Made by a program: the position numbers and the translations under genes | Notes under the pieces: model-generated | Seen by the model: the letters and a program-made list of their open reading frames with translations, nothing else | The model's database searches: none | What the model was told of the DNA's origin: nothing | From: Kiritimatiellia bacterium | GTDB taxonomy: Bacteria > Verrucomicrobiota > Kiritimatiellia > UBA8416 | DNA length: 37,277 nt | Assembly: GCA_007129405.1 (NCBI GenBank) | Contig: SKVN01000129.1 | Location: 1 to 37,277, forward strand | Direction: 5' to 3' | Shown: positions 25,082-33,473 of the stretch, in pieces | Numbering within the stretch: the first letter of the stretch is position 1 | Layout of the letters: every line of letters starts with the position of its first letter

Positions 25082-25141
25082 AACACTTCAACAGACCGAA
25101 GAAAGGCGCTCCCAAACAACCTACGGCCTGCTGAAAGTGTT
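25082..25141 (-). promoter_or_regulatory. long stem-loop between barrel gene and lipoprotein gene
   Basis: Arms at 25082-25098 and 25124-25141 pair over 17 base pairs with one bulged U and a 25-base loop. Two of the pairs are G-U only when read as minus-strand RNA; on the plus strand they would be mismatches. That supports a transcribed minus-strand structure. It ends a few bases before the first possible start of the lipoprotein gene and has no T-run after it. It could protect the barrel mRNA or control initiation downstream. Confidence 0.5.
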
Positions 25142-25158
25142 TAGTTATATATCATGTA

Positions 25159-26217
25159 TCAGAACACCCAATTAGAACCAATATAGACTTCCGTAGATTT
25201 AACATTTTTTGCCCCTACAGCGGTCTTGAGGCCGCTGGAGAAGGACCATGCCCCGCGGACCCATGCTACATCCAAACCAATGTCTGAGTAAAGATCATCG
25301 ACGCTATCGGAGTCAAAGTTCTTGTAGTTGATCAAGTAACCGTTCAGGGCAACGGCTTCGGACAAGTTGTAGCCCATGTTGACCGCAGGCACTACTTCGA
25401 TGAGGACATCACCCTCATTGGGTTTGGTGATCTCGAGCAGTAACCCTCCAGACACGATCCAATCGGGGTGAAAACGATAGCTGTATCCCACGAAAGGACC
25501 GCCACCAAAAGTCACGGCCGTATCGTCACCGCCAAAAAATCCCATTCCATAAAGATGCGCACCTACAATAAAATTCTCCATTGTCCCTGTAAACGGATAT
25601 TTGAATGCCCCGTCAAGACCAGTCCCGAAAACAGTATCACCGCCCTTTGGACTGATGACATGCAGTGGCAAGGTCAGAGTCAAGTCATACGTTTCGCCCC
25701 ACGTCGCAGAAGGGTTGATACCGAAGCTCTGACCTTTTACTTCACTGAGATAGCCCTCAATTTCCCACACATTCAAGAAGATATCAGCCGAACCAGAGTG
25801 CAATCGCCCGACATTCGGAATGCTTTCATAAAACGGCTGACTTGGTGTCGGCTGATCCACGGCAGGAGCAATCGGTGCCGGTCTACGCTGCTCGGTTCGC
25901 GGTCGCGCCTGCACAAAAACCGTCTGGCGGATGATCTTATTAACCGCGATGCTGGAACTCGAGGCAGCATGACCTGCATCACTGGCAACTTCACTTCCCG
26001 CATCACCGACATATCGCCAATGCATTCGATTTCCGAAATAAATGTCATTCCCCACAAAGTGTCGCCCACCCCCGGCAACGCAATCAGCCGGACCAGTCAA
26101 AATGCAATGCACACGTTCATAGCGCTTACCATCATAGTACCCGTAATTGCCCAACGCCAGAGCCGTCTGCATTGTCAATAAGACAATCGTAAACGCAAAT
26201 ATAATACTCTTCTTCAT
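25159..26217 (-). CDS. outer-membrane beta-barrel-like protein, tandem copy 1
   Basis: A 352-residue exported protein, signal peptide about 1-22 (MKKSIIFAF, ending TALAL). A variable N-terminal domain (23-130) includes SSSSIAVNKIIRQTVFVQARPR, followed by a Pro-rich hinge. The C-terminal part (about 150-352) has alternating strands with many Gly and aromatic residues (FGGGPFVGYSYRFHPDWIVSGGLLLEI) and ends in Phe, the usual terminal signal for outer-membrane barrels. No specific family is recognised. It closely matches the protein at 26373-27374, with nearly identical DNA over the central barrel. Confidence 0.8.
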   Translation of the reverse strand: MKKSIIFAFTIVLLTMQTALALGNYGYYDGKRYERVHCILTGPADCVAGGGRHFVGNDIYFGNRMHWRYVGDAGSEVASDAGHAASSSSIAVNKIIRQTVFVQARPRTEQRRPAPIAPAVDQPTPSQPFYESIPNVGRLHSGSADIFLNVWEIEGYLSEVKGQSFGINPSATWGETYDLTLTLPLHVISPKGGDTVFGTGLDGAFKYPFTGTMENFIVGAHLYGMGFFGGDDTAVTFGGGPFVGYSYRFHPDWIVSGGLLLEITKPNEGDVLIEVVPAVNMGYNLSEAVALNGYLINYKNFDSDSVDDLYSDIGLDVAWVRGAWSFSSGLKTAVGAKNVKSTEVYIGSNWVF

Positions 26218-26249
26218 CGCATCAACCTTTCCTAGTTAGGTAAACGCGC

Positions 26250-26318
26250 TCAATTCTTGGCCTTAGCAGCCAATGTTTCCATTTCCGTGTCGAGCGCTTT
26301 GACACGGGAAAGCAACCG
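26250..26318 (-). pseudogene. possible coding remnant between the two barrel genes
   Basis: On the minus strand one frame reads 23 residues ending LDTEMETLAAKAKN and a TGA stop. It has a Leu/Val/Met heptad pattern like the end of a coiled-coil protein, but an in-frame TGA lies just upstream and no start codon fits. It may be the decayed end of a gene lost when the barrel gene was duplicated. The rest of the 155-base gap shows nothing. Confidence 0.2.
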
Positions 26319-26372
26319 TCGTCAACACCAAATCGCATCTACAGAGAAGTTATTACGAATAGATATATCCGA

Positions 26373-27374
26373 TCAGAACACCCAATTAGAACCTATGTAT
26401 ACTTCCGAGGATTTTACGTTCTTCATGCCAACAGAAGTCTTGATGCCACCGGATAGGGACCACGCTCCACGGATCCAGGCCACATCTGCCCCAATGTCGG
26501 TGTAGGCATCATCACTGGTGTCGCTGTCAAGATTCTTACAGTGAATCAGGTAACCGTTCAGCGCAATACTCTCCGACAGGTTATACCCCACGTTAGCTGC
26601 AGGAATAATCTCTATGGTTGCGTCTCCCTTGTTCGGTTTCGTTATTTCCAGTAGTAGACCCCCAGACACGATCCAGTCGGGATGAAAACGATAACTGTAT
26701 CCCACGAAAGGACCACCACCAAAAGATGCTACGGTGTCATCACCACCAAAAAATCCCATTCCATAAAGATGTGCACCTACAATAAAATTCTCCATCTTCC
26801 CAGTAAACGGATATTTGAATGCACCGTCAAGACCGGTCCCGAAAACAGTATCACCCTCTTTTGGACTGATGACATGCAGCGGAAGGGTCAGAGTCAAGTC
26901 ATACGTTTCGCCCCATGTAGCAGAAGGGTTGATACCGAAGGTATGCCCGTCAGAATTTCCAATTTCCCATTTATTGTAAAACACATCCGCTGATCCGGAA
27001 CCCAAACGACCAATACCGGGCATACTCTCATAAAATGATTGTTGCGGAGCAGGCTGATCCGGTGCAGGTGCTGGAGCAGGCGGGCGACGTTGCTCTAAAC
27101 GTGGCCGGGCTTGAACAACGACCGATTGCCGGATAACCTGATTGACAGCGATACGCGAGCTTGATGCGGGTTGCGCTCCATCAGTGACGCTTTCTTCCGT
27201 AACTGATATATTCGTCATCCAACGGCTTTCCCCTTGGCTTAAACAGAAACTACAATTATCACAACCGCTAGACACAATGTCAGGCACACAATATATGCAG
27301 TCCCGAGCAAAAGAAAAAGACGCTCCGCCCATAAACAACAAACCAAGACACATAAAGAAAAGACTTTTTCTCAT
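26373..27374 (-). CDS. outer-membrane beta-barrel-like protein, tandem copy 2
   Basis: A 333-residue exported protein, signal peptide about 1-23. Just after it lies a cysteine group, C26 and C29 (CIYC) and C38, C41, C44 (CDNCSFC), that copy 1 does not share. The SSSRIAVNQVIRQSVVVQARPR stretch and a Pro-rich hinge precede the barrel (about 125-333), which ends in Phe. The barrel is very close to copy 1. GGGAAA upstream of the ATG at 27374 is a fair ribosome-binding site. The cysteines could bind metal or form disulfides on the outside of the barrel. Confidence 0.8.
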   Translation of the reverse strand: MRKSLFFMCLGLLFMGGASFSFARDCIYCVPDIVSSGCDNCSFCLSQGESRWMTNISVTEESVTDGAQPASSSRIAVNQVIRQSVVVQARPRLEQRRPPAPAPAPDQPAPQQSFYESMPGIGRLGSGSADVFYNKWEIGNSDGHTFGINPSATWGETYDLTLTLPLHVISPKEGDTVFGTGLDGAFKYPFTGKMENFIVGAHLYGMGFFGGDDTVASFGGGPFVGYSYRFHPDWIVSGGLLLEITKPNKGDATIEIIPAANVGYNLSESIALNGYLIHCKNLDSDTSDDAYTDIGADVAWIRGAWSLSGGIKTSVGMKNVKSSEVYIGSNWVF

Positions 27375-27375
27375 T

Positions 27376-27655
27376 TCATTTCCCTTTCTTCAGCTTGTAA
27401 TCGATAACCTCATCAGCAATGACTAATTCATCTTCCCAGCAAGGCGAACCTATGCAGTACGATCTAGTTTCAACCTTTTTTACGTCAAAACAACAACAAC
27501 TTTTCCACAATGCGTTGAAGGGCACGCATATCATGAAACACGAAAATCTAGCACCGAGTAGCGAGCACCTCTTCCTTCCGGTACTAAACATTCGTAGCAG
27601 ACAATCCGTGCTGATGGCATTGCGCAATCAGATGGAGAAAAAGGTTGTAAATTAG
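27376..27655. other. 277-base gap with two overlapping small reading frames
   Basis: On the plus strand a 67-codon frame starts at ATG 27452 with AAGGCG upstream and ends at 27655, overlapping the end of the LolA-like gene. On the minus strand an 83-codon, Cys-rich frame (27376-27627) ends DYKLKKGK one base before the barrel gene start. They cannot both be genes, and neither resembles anything I know. The minus one is placed as a coupled leader and the plus one has the better composition. Confidence 0.25.
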
Positions 27656-28410
27656 CGCCGTTCCAGCCAGCGCAACGAAAAGATTTCATCCTCGATATCA
27701 ATACCGAAAGAAATATCGCGCATCATAAGAACGGTTTTGGAACCCGCGCGCAATTGATCCGATATTTCCATCCTCGTCGGTATATTACGTCCATCGATTT
27801 CCTTGATCTCCGTCATGGTCCAGGTTTTTAGCAACATGCCGGAAAGTGCGAATAGTTCCTGTCGAATGGGTATAAATGCTTCCTTGTCCACCCAGAGAAC
27901 ACGTGCAGGATATGTGACCGTTTCATCCTTGGCCGTGGCCTCCAGGCGCCATACGGGTCGATCATCAACAAGCTCACTGCCCGTGACTTTGGCCTCATAC
28001 TGGTCCAGGAAATTGACCCCCTCCATCATATCCTCATAGGAGACGTCAGACCCCATCATTCCCTGTCGTAACATATGCCCAGATATCCGTTGCACACGTT
28101 CAGCACGCGGCATATAAAGCCATAGATTGTCTTCCTGCTTTAGCATGCGTGTTCCACGATCACGTGCAGGCGCAAGATATTCAACGGCGGCCTCCTCCAA
28201 TCCACGAGCATATACTACCATCCGGTACTCCCGCGTCCGGCGTCCATCCACCACCTGCATAACCGTTGTAGACTTGCGCGTGTCAAACTGCAAATTCCGA
28301 TCAATCTCGCGCAACACATCCTCAGCCGCAGGCAACTCACCTTCCGTACTAGCCACAGTCGCCACTGCAAAGAGCACAACAGCAATAATCCACACGAACC
28401 ATCTTCTCAT
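27652..28410 (-). CDS. LolA-like outer-membrane lipoprotein-sorting protein
   Basis: A 252-residue exported protein, signal peptide about 1-22. It matches the COG2834-like group of LolA-related periplasmic proteins: KQEDNLWLYMPR (91-102), MMGSDVSYEDM (118-128), and the WVDKEAFIPIRQELFA strand near 175-190. Its position after two FtsX-type permeases and a LolD-type ATPase is typical for this group. It probably shuttles a lipid or lipoprotein across the periplasm. It is unlikely to be the housekeeping LolA, because the motifs fit the cassette-linked branch. Confidence 0.85.
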   Translation of the reverse strand: MRRWFVWIIAVVLFAVATVASTEGELPAAEDVLREIDRNLQFDTRKSTTVMQVVDGRRTREYRMVVYARGLEEAAVEYLAPARDRGTRMLKQEDNLWLYMPRAERVQRISGHMLRQGMMGSDVSYEDMMEGVNFLDQYEAKVTGSELVDDRPVWRLEATAKDETVTYPARVLWVDKEAFIPIRQELFALSGMLLKTWTMTEIKEIDGRNIPTRMEISDQLRAGSKTVLMMRDISFGIDIEDEIFSLRWLERR

Positions 28411-28421
28411 AACCCCGCCTC

Positions 28422-29669
28422 CTAACGCCTGTTCCGCATCGCAATCACGGGAGCCACCAGCCCTGCCCGATAAGCCGGAATTAACACCCCAACAATAGCC
28501 ATGACCACACCGAGGAAGAAAGCGTTCAAGACAATGCGCAGATTCAATTCTCCATACAACGTGGTTTGAACTGGCATACCCGCGCCCATCTTATCGACGA
28601 GATCAGCAGACAGGGTTACACCATGGATTTGCAGATAAGCCGCCCCGATCGAGCCCAAACCCGTTCCAACAAAACCGCCCAATACACCGATAATCGCTGC
28701 CTCAAACAGTGTCATGCACATAACACCGAATCGTGTCATGCCCATTGCACGCATCACGCCAATCTCTCCTGTGCGTTCCATAACCGACACCGTCATCGTA
28801 TTAAAGATAGCCAAAGCCGTAACCAGAATCATCAAGGCGGCAATAAACCCCCGCATGCCCTCCATGATGGACATCATGCCCGCAAACGTCTCGTCCTCAT
28901 ACCAAGGAATAATAGCCAACCCCTCCAGTTCCTGTGCTTGTCTATCGCGTATTTGTGTATAGACGAATGCAACATCCTGTCTGCGGCGCGACCGAGCATA
29001 TACAAGTATCTCCAAGGCGGCATCTTCCATATCCGTCAGCCAGCGCATGTCCTCCAACGAAACATAGGCTTGCATCTCCATCATCGCATCCCCACCAATG
29101 ATCCCCGTGACGGTCACACGCAACGGCGACATCGCACCATCCTGCGTCTGCCCCAGCAGCAGAACATCATCCCCCACACCTGCGCCAACTTGCCGGGCAA
29201 TCCTACGCCCCAAGACAACGTCCCCTTGGTCACGCGCAAGCCAATTACCGTCATACAGCAACGCCTCCACATCCAGTTGTTCGCGGTACCATCTGTCAGT
29301 CGCCCCATGCAGCATCACAAAATCATCGCCGATATCTTCCCCGACCGTGATAATCACGCCCGAACGAATACGCGGCTCAACAGAAACCACACCAGAAATC
29401 GCTCCCAAAACGGCAACCAACGCATCCGCATCTGGTATGTTCTCATACAACGGATGCAAAGATCTACGCGCATGAAATTCTTCCGTAACCAAGCGGATAT
29501 GACCCGAGGCAGCCGTAAAACGATCCATAATGCCACCAAAAACACCCGTCATCCATCCATCGGCCAGGGTTATAAACAAGGTTCCGACAACCACAATGCA
29601 AGCCGTCAAGACTGTACGCCGCGTATTCCGCATTAGGTTTCGCAAACAAAGCTGGATCCAGACTCTCAT
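28422..29669 (-). CDS. FtsX/MacB-type ABC transporter permease
   Basis: A 415-residue permease. One N-terminal helix (about 17-37) leads into a periplasmic MacB-like domain, then three helices in the C-terminal FtsX domain (NTMTVSVMERTGEIGVMRAMGMT is the coupling region, followed by GVLGGFVGTGLG). CAGGAG is eight bases before the ATG, and the gene starts three bases after its partner ends. It works with the LolD-like ATPase at 30921. Confidence 0.88.
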   Translation of the reverse strand: MRVWIQLCLRNLMRNTRRTVLTACIVVVGTLFITLADGWMTGVFGGIMDRFTAASGHIRLVTEEFHARRSLHPLYENIPDADALVAVLGAISGVVSVEPRIRSGVIITVGEDIGDDFVMLHGATDRWYREQLDVEALLYDGNWLARDQGDVVLGRRIARQVGAGVGDDVLLLGQTQDGAMSPLRVTVTGIIGGDAMMEMQAYVSLEDMRWLTDMEDAALEILVYARSRRRQDVAFVYTQIRDRQAQELEGLAIIPWYEDETFAGMMSIMEGMRGFIAALMILVTALAIFNTMTVSVMERTGEIGVMRAMGMTRFGVMCMTLFEAAIIGVLGGFVGTGLGSIGAAYLQIHGVTLSADLVDKMGAGMPVQTTLYGELNLRIVLNAFFLGVVMAIVGVLIPAYRAGLVAPVIAMRNRR

Positions 29670-29672
29670 ATA

Positions 29673-30908
29673 TCAACTCCTGACCGCATCGGCGGGCTCT
29701 TTTCGTGCGGCAATCATAGCAGGATAAAGTGACGATATCGTTGCCACAATCATACCTACTGCAATCGCAAGGAGAATCGTGCGACCGGAAAATCCGAAGT
29801 ATAACATGGAAGAAAACGGAATATCCTGAAACATCTCACCGCTGCCCATCTCTTCGACGAGTGCTGTCATATCAATTCCCTCAATCGAATACTTGAACGT
29901 AAGCCATGCCCCCAACATGGCTCCGATTAGGGAGCCGATCAGTCCCATAACAAAACCTTCTGCCATAAAAAGGCCTGCAACCCCCCGTCGCGTGAGCCCC
30001 ATGGCCCGCAACGTACCGACTTCACGAATGCGCTCGTAGGCAGCCATCAAAACCGTATTGGCAATACCCGCCGCCGCCATCACCAGAAGCGCAACAACGA
30101 GTATATCCAGAAAACGCTGCCGTAGATCCTGCGCCTCCAGACCGGGTGCCGCTTCCTTCTCCCATGTGGTCGTTTGCACCGCCTCCCCTAGGAGTTCCTG
30201 CAGTTGCTGCGCGGCGGCATCCGCATCCGTCCTTCGTCCCAGCAGCAAGGACACATGCGAAATAGCACCATCGGTGCGCAACAGATCCTCGCCCGCAGAC
30301 AACGGTAGAAACAGAATAATACTGTCGATGGCAGGATTACCTGTCGAGACAATCCCCGCCACAGGCATTTGTAGCGCATTCATCGCACCCGCCACGGTAC
30401 GTGTTTCCAACACAACCATATCTCCGGGTTGCACGGAAAGCGTTCGCGCAATCCCGCGCGAAAGCAATACGCCATCGCCAGCCGTTTCCGGGATACGACC
30501 CTCCACCCGCCAATCACGACGCGGAAATACATCCGCATCCGTAGCCGGGTCAAAAGCAATCGCCCGCACACGGATAGCATCAATGCCAGAGACAAGACGC
30601 GGAGCAAAAAACAATCGACGCGTCCAAGCAACCGCATTCGCATGTAACCACTGTTCTGCCGCAGGCGGAAGGCTGTACAATCCATCCAATGGGTGTAAGA
30701 GCCCGGAAGTCGGATAATCCGCAGGCAAGACGCTCACATGCCCCGTCATGCCATCGATTTCTCCGCGAATCACACTTTCCCGTAACCCCGTGATGGTACC
30801 ACGCCCCAGAATAATCACCAAGACGCCCAGAATAATCGAAACCAGCGAAAGACTGGTGCGCCCGTAATGGCGTAATAAATTCAAGAACGGTAGCTTAAAG
30901 AAAAACAT
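29673..30908 (-). CDS. FtsX/MacB-type ABC transporter permease
   Basis: A 411-residue permease of the same family as its downstream neighbour but diverged. It has an N-terminal helix (about 17-36), a periplasmic domain and three C-terminal helices, with AAYERIREVGTLRAMGLTRRG as the coupling region near residue 290. The pair would form a LolC/LolE-like heterodimer. The ATPase gene ends 12 bases upstream. The ribosome-binding site is weak, so translation may be coupled. Confidence 0.88.
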   Translation of the reverse strand: MFFFKLPFLNLLRHYGRTSLSLVSIILGVLVIILGRGTITGLRESVIRGEIDGMTGHVSVLPADYPTSGLLHPLDGLYSLPPAAEQWLHANAVAWTRRLFFAPRLVSGIDAIRVRAIAFDPATDADVFPRRDWRVEGRIPETAGDGVLLSRGIARTLSVQPGDMVVLETRTVAGAMNALQMPVAGIVSTGNPAIDSIILFLPLSAGEDLLRTDGAISHVSLLLGRRTDADAAAQQLQELLGEAVQTTTWEKEAAPGLEAQDLRQRFLDILVVALLVMAAAGIANTVLMAAYERIREVGTLRAMGLTRRGVAGLFMAEGFVMGLIGSLIGAMLGAWLTFKYSIEGIDMTALVEEMGSGEMFQDIPFSSMLYFGFSGRTILLAIAVGMIVATISSLYPAMIAARKEPADAVRS

Positions 30909-30920
30909 GATCGTACCAAG

Positions 30921-31664
30921 CTATGCATTACTTTCATTGGAGGCATCGGAAGTAAGAGCAACCTCGCCTGCTGCGGACGGCTTTTCGCGCGTTCGATCTT
31001 CAGCAATGCGACCATCATGTAGCGATACAATCCTGCGCGCACGTTCCATCACACGCGGATCATGCGTCGAAAAAAGAAACGTCACGCCAAAAGATTCATT
31101 CATCTGCCGCATCACATCCAGAATCTGCGTACCCGTCTTGGAATCTAGATTCGCCGTCGGTTCATCTGCAATCACCAATCCGGGATGTTTCACCAAGGCA
31201 CGTGCTACTGCAATCCGCTGCTGCTGTCCGCCGGATAGCTGCGTCGGTCGCCGTCTCATCTGATCACGCAAACCAACGGCATCCAGCATCTCTGCCGCCG
31301 TCTTTCGCCGGTTCCCGGAAAAGCGTGCCAAATGTAATGCGGTTTCAACATTTTCCAGCGCACTCAGAACGGGAACCAGATTAAAGGACTGAAAGATAAA
31401 ACCGATCCGCTTGGCCCGCACATGTGCCAACGCACGCTCCCCTAACGTTGAAACATCTTTTCCTTCAAGCACCACGCGACCCGATGTCGGTGTATCCAGA
31501 CAACCGACCATATTCAATAGCGTAGTTTTTCCGGATCCTGAAGGACCAGATATAACGGTGAACTCTCCCGGCTCAAAAACAAGCGAAACGTCATCCAGCG
31601 CACGAACTTCAGCCGCACCGCGCCCGTAGATTTTACACACGCTTTCGACTTCACATATTTTCAT
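30921..31664 (-). CDS. LolD/MacB-type ABC transporter ATPase
   Basis: A 247-residue ATPase. Walker A GPSGSGKT (40-47), Q-loop Q92, signature LSGGQ (143-147), Walker B LVIADE (163-168) and H-loop His 201 are all present, so it should be active. A GAGGGGGG site lies upstream of the ATG. It heads the cassette of two permeases and a LolA-like protein. Together they form a mechanotransmission-type exporter for a lipid, lipoprotein or other envelope molecule. The substrate is not evident. Confidence 0.92.
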   Translation of the reverse strand: MKICEVESVCKIYGRGAAEVRALDDVSLVFEPGEFTVISGPSGSGKTTLLNMVGCLDTPTSGRVVLEGKDVSTLGERALAHVRAKRIGFIFQSFNLVPVLSALENVETALHLARFSGNRRKTAAEMLDAVGLRDQMRRRPTQLSGGQQQRIAVARALVKHPGLVIADEPTANLDSKTGTQILDVMRQMNESFGVTFLFSTHDPRVMERARRIVSLHDGRIAEDRTREKPSAAGEVALTSDASNESNA

Positions 31665-31759
31665 AGCCGGCTACCCCCCTCGTTGTAGCTTTCATCAAAC
31701 ACATGATACCCGCCGATCAGGATAGGCTTTTGATAATAGTAACGCCCTTCGTAGCACAC
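31661..31759 (-). CDS. possible 32-residue ORF overlapping the LolD-like gene start
   Basis: In the 129-base gap after glnS one minus-strand frame reads from a GTG at 31759 as an aromatic-rich peptide (EGRYYYQKPILIGGYHVFDE in the middle). Its TGA overlaps the ATG of the ATPase gene (ATGA). The composition looks like protein and the overlap looks like coupling. The ribosome-binding site is too close to the GTG, and the frame runs open back into glnS, so it may be the decayed end of a lost gene. Confidence 0.25.
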   Translation of the reverse strand: MCYEGRYYYQKPILIGGYHVFDESYNEGGSRL

Positions 31760-31793
31760 CTCTCTCCATCTGGCATGGCAAACCGCTACACGA

Positions 31794-33473
31794 TCACTTA
31801 TGCTTTTTGCCCCAGGAATCTTTCAGGGCAACAATCCTATTGAAAACAGGCTTACCAAGCTGTGAATCCTTTGCATCCGCAATAAAATATCCGTTGCGCT
31901 CGAATTGATAACGCGCGCCCGGTTGCGCTTCGAGCAGCATGACCTCACCCTTAGCCACGATTTCCTTACAGGAATCCGGATTCAGATGATCACGGAAATG
32001 TCCGCCCGCAGGAACATCATCCGGCAATTCAACGTTAAACAAACGATCAAATAACCGCACAGGCAAATCGGCGCACGCCTGCTTGCTTACCCAGTGTATG
32101 GTACCCTTCACGCGGCGGCCATCCGGCGCATTGCCACCCCGAGTCTCCGGATCGTATATGCAAGTTACCGCACTGACCTCGCCGGTCTCCGGATCTTTCT
32201 CGCAGCCCGTGCACGTAACCAGATACCCATAACGCAAGCGTACTTCCTGCCCCGGCTTGAGCCGAAAGAACTTCTTCGGCGCATCTTCCATGAAATCTTC
32301 GCGCTCGATATACAGTTCACGCGAAAAAGCAACCGGGCGCGTCCCGGCTTCGGCATCCTCTGGATTGTTCACCCCATCCAAATACTCGATCTGATTTTCC
32401 GGATAGTTTTCAATGATTAGCTTCACAGGATCCAGAACCACCATGGCACGCGCGGCCGATGCATTTAGTTCATCGCGAATGCAATGCTCCAATAAAGCAA
32501 TATCCGTTAAACTGCCCATCTTGGTAACGCCGATTTTGCGGCAAAAAGCTCGTATGGACGCCGGCGTGTATCCCCTACGTCGCAGTCCACATACTGTGGG
32601 CATCCGCGGATCATCCCATCCCCATACGACCTTGTCCCGCACCAGTTCCAGCAACTTGCGTTTGCTCATAACGGTATACGAAAGATTCAGACGCGCAAAC
32701 TCAATCTGTTGTGGATGACACGGAACCGACAATTGATCCAACAACCAATCGTACAAGGGGCGGTGCACCTCGAATTCAAGCGTGCAGATTGAATGCGTCA
32801 CGCCTTCAATTGCATCTTCCAAACCGTGCGCGAAGTCATACATGGGATAAACACACCACGCGTCTCCCGTGCGATGGTGATGTGCGTGTTTGATTCGATA
32901 AATTGCCGGATCCCGCATGTGTAAGTTTGGAGAGATCATATCGATCTTGGCACGCAGCACATACGCACCATCCGCAAATTCACCAGCCCGCATTCGCCGG
33001 AACAAATCCAGATTTTCCTCGACCGGACGGTCACGCCATGGGCTCGGTTTACCGGGACGCGTGGGCACTCCGCGGTATTCTTTGAATTCCTCGGGCGACA
33101 ACGTACAAACATACGCCTTGCCAGCCGAAATCAGTTCCTCGGCATACTGATACATCTGCTCGAAATAATCAGAAGCAAAATAAAGTCGATCCTCCCAGTC
33201 AAACCCAAGCCAGCGAACATCTGCCTTGATCGAGTCAACATATTCAACCTCTTCAGCAGTCGGATTCGTATCGTCAAAACGCAGGTTGCAAATTCCACTG
33301 AATTGCTCTGCCAAACCAAAATTCAGACAAATCGATTTAGCATGTCCAATATGCAAGTAGCCATTAGGTTCGGGCGGGAAACGCGTCATGATTTGCTGAT
33401 GACGTCCATCCGCCAAATCTTTCTCAATCATATCCGCAATAAAGTGCGATACGGGTTCGTCATGTTCAGCCAT
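31794..33473 (-). CDS. glnS: glutaminyl-tRNA synthetase
   Basis: A 559-residue class I synthetase that charges tRNA-Gln with glutamine. The ATP-binding HIGH motif is at 41-44 ([13 protein letters not shown]) and the second signature MSKRK at 269-273. The [26 protein letters not shown] stretch is typical of GlnRS, and a C-terminal beta-barrel anticodon domain follows. Full length. Its start overlaps the gltX stop by eight bases. A dedicated GlnRS makes the tRNA-dependent amidation route unnecessary for Gln. Confidence 0.97.
   Translation of the reverse strand: MAEHDEPVSHFIADMIEKDLADGRHQQIMTRFPPEPNGYLHIGHAKSICLNFGLAEQFSGICNLRFDDTNPTAEEVEYVDSIKADVRWLGFDWEDRLYFASDYFEQMYQYAEELISAGKAYVCTLSPEEFKEYRGVPTRPGKPSPWRDRPVEENLDLFRRMRAGEFADGAYVLRAKIDMISPNLHMRDPAIYRIKHAHHHRTGDAWCVYPMYDFAHGLEDAIEGVTHSICTLEFEVHRPLYDWLLDQLSVPCHPQQIEFARLNLSYTVMSKRKLLELVRDKVVWGWDDPRMPTVCGLRRRGYTPASIRAFCRKIGVTKMGSLTDIALLEHCIRDELNASAARAMVVLDPVKLIIENYPENQIEYLDGVNNPEDAEAGTRPVAFSRELYIEREDFMEDAPKKFFRLKPGQEVRLRYGYLVTCTGCEKDPETGEVSAVTCIYDPETRGGNAPDGRRVKGTIHWVSKQACADLPVRLFDRLFNVELPDDVPAGGHFRDHLNPDSCKEIVAKGEVMLLEAQPGARYQFERNGYFIADAKDSQLGKPVFNRIVALKDSWGKKHK

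Noticed and set aside
28566-29636. Plus-strand open frame of over 350 codons opposite a permease gene
   Set aside because: The product is His/Arg/Asn-rich with no domain, and the minus strand encodes a clear FtsX-type permease.
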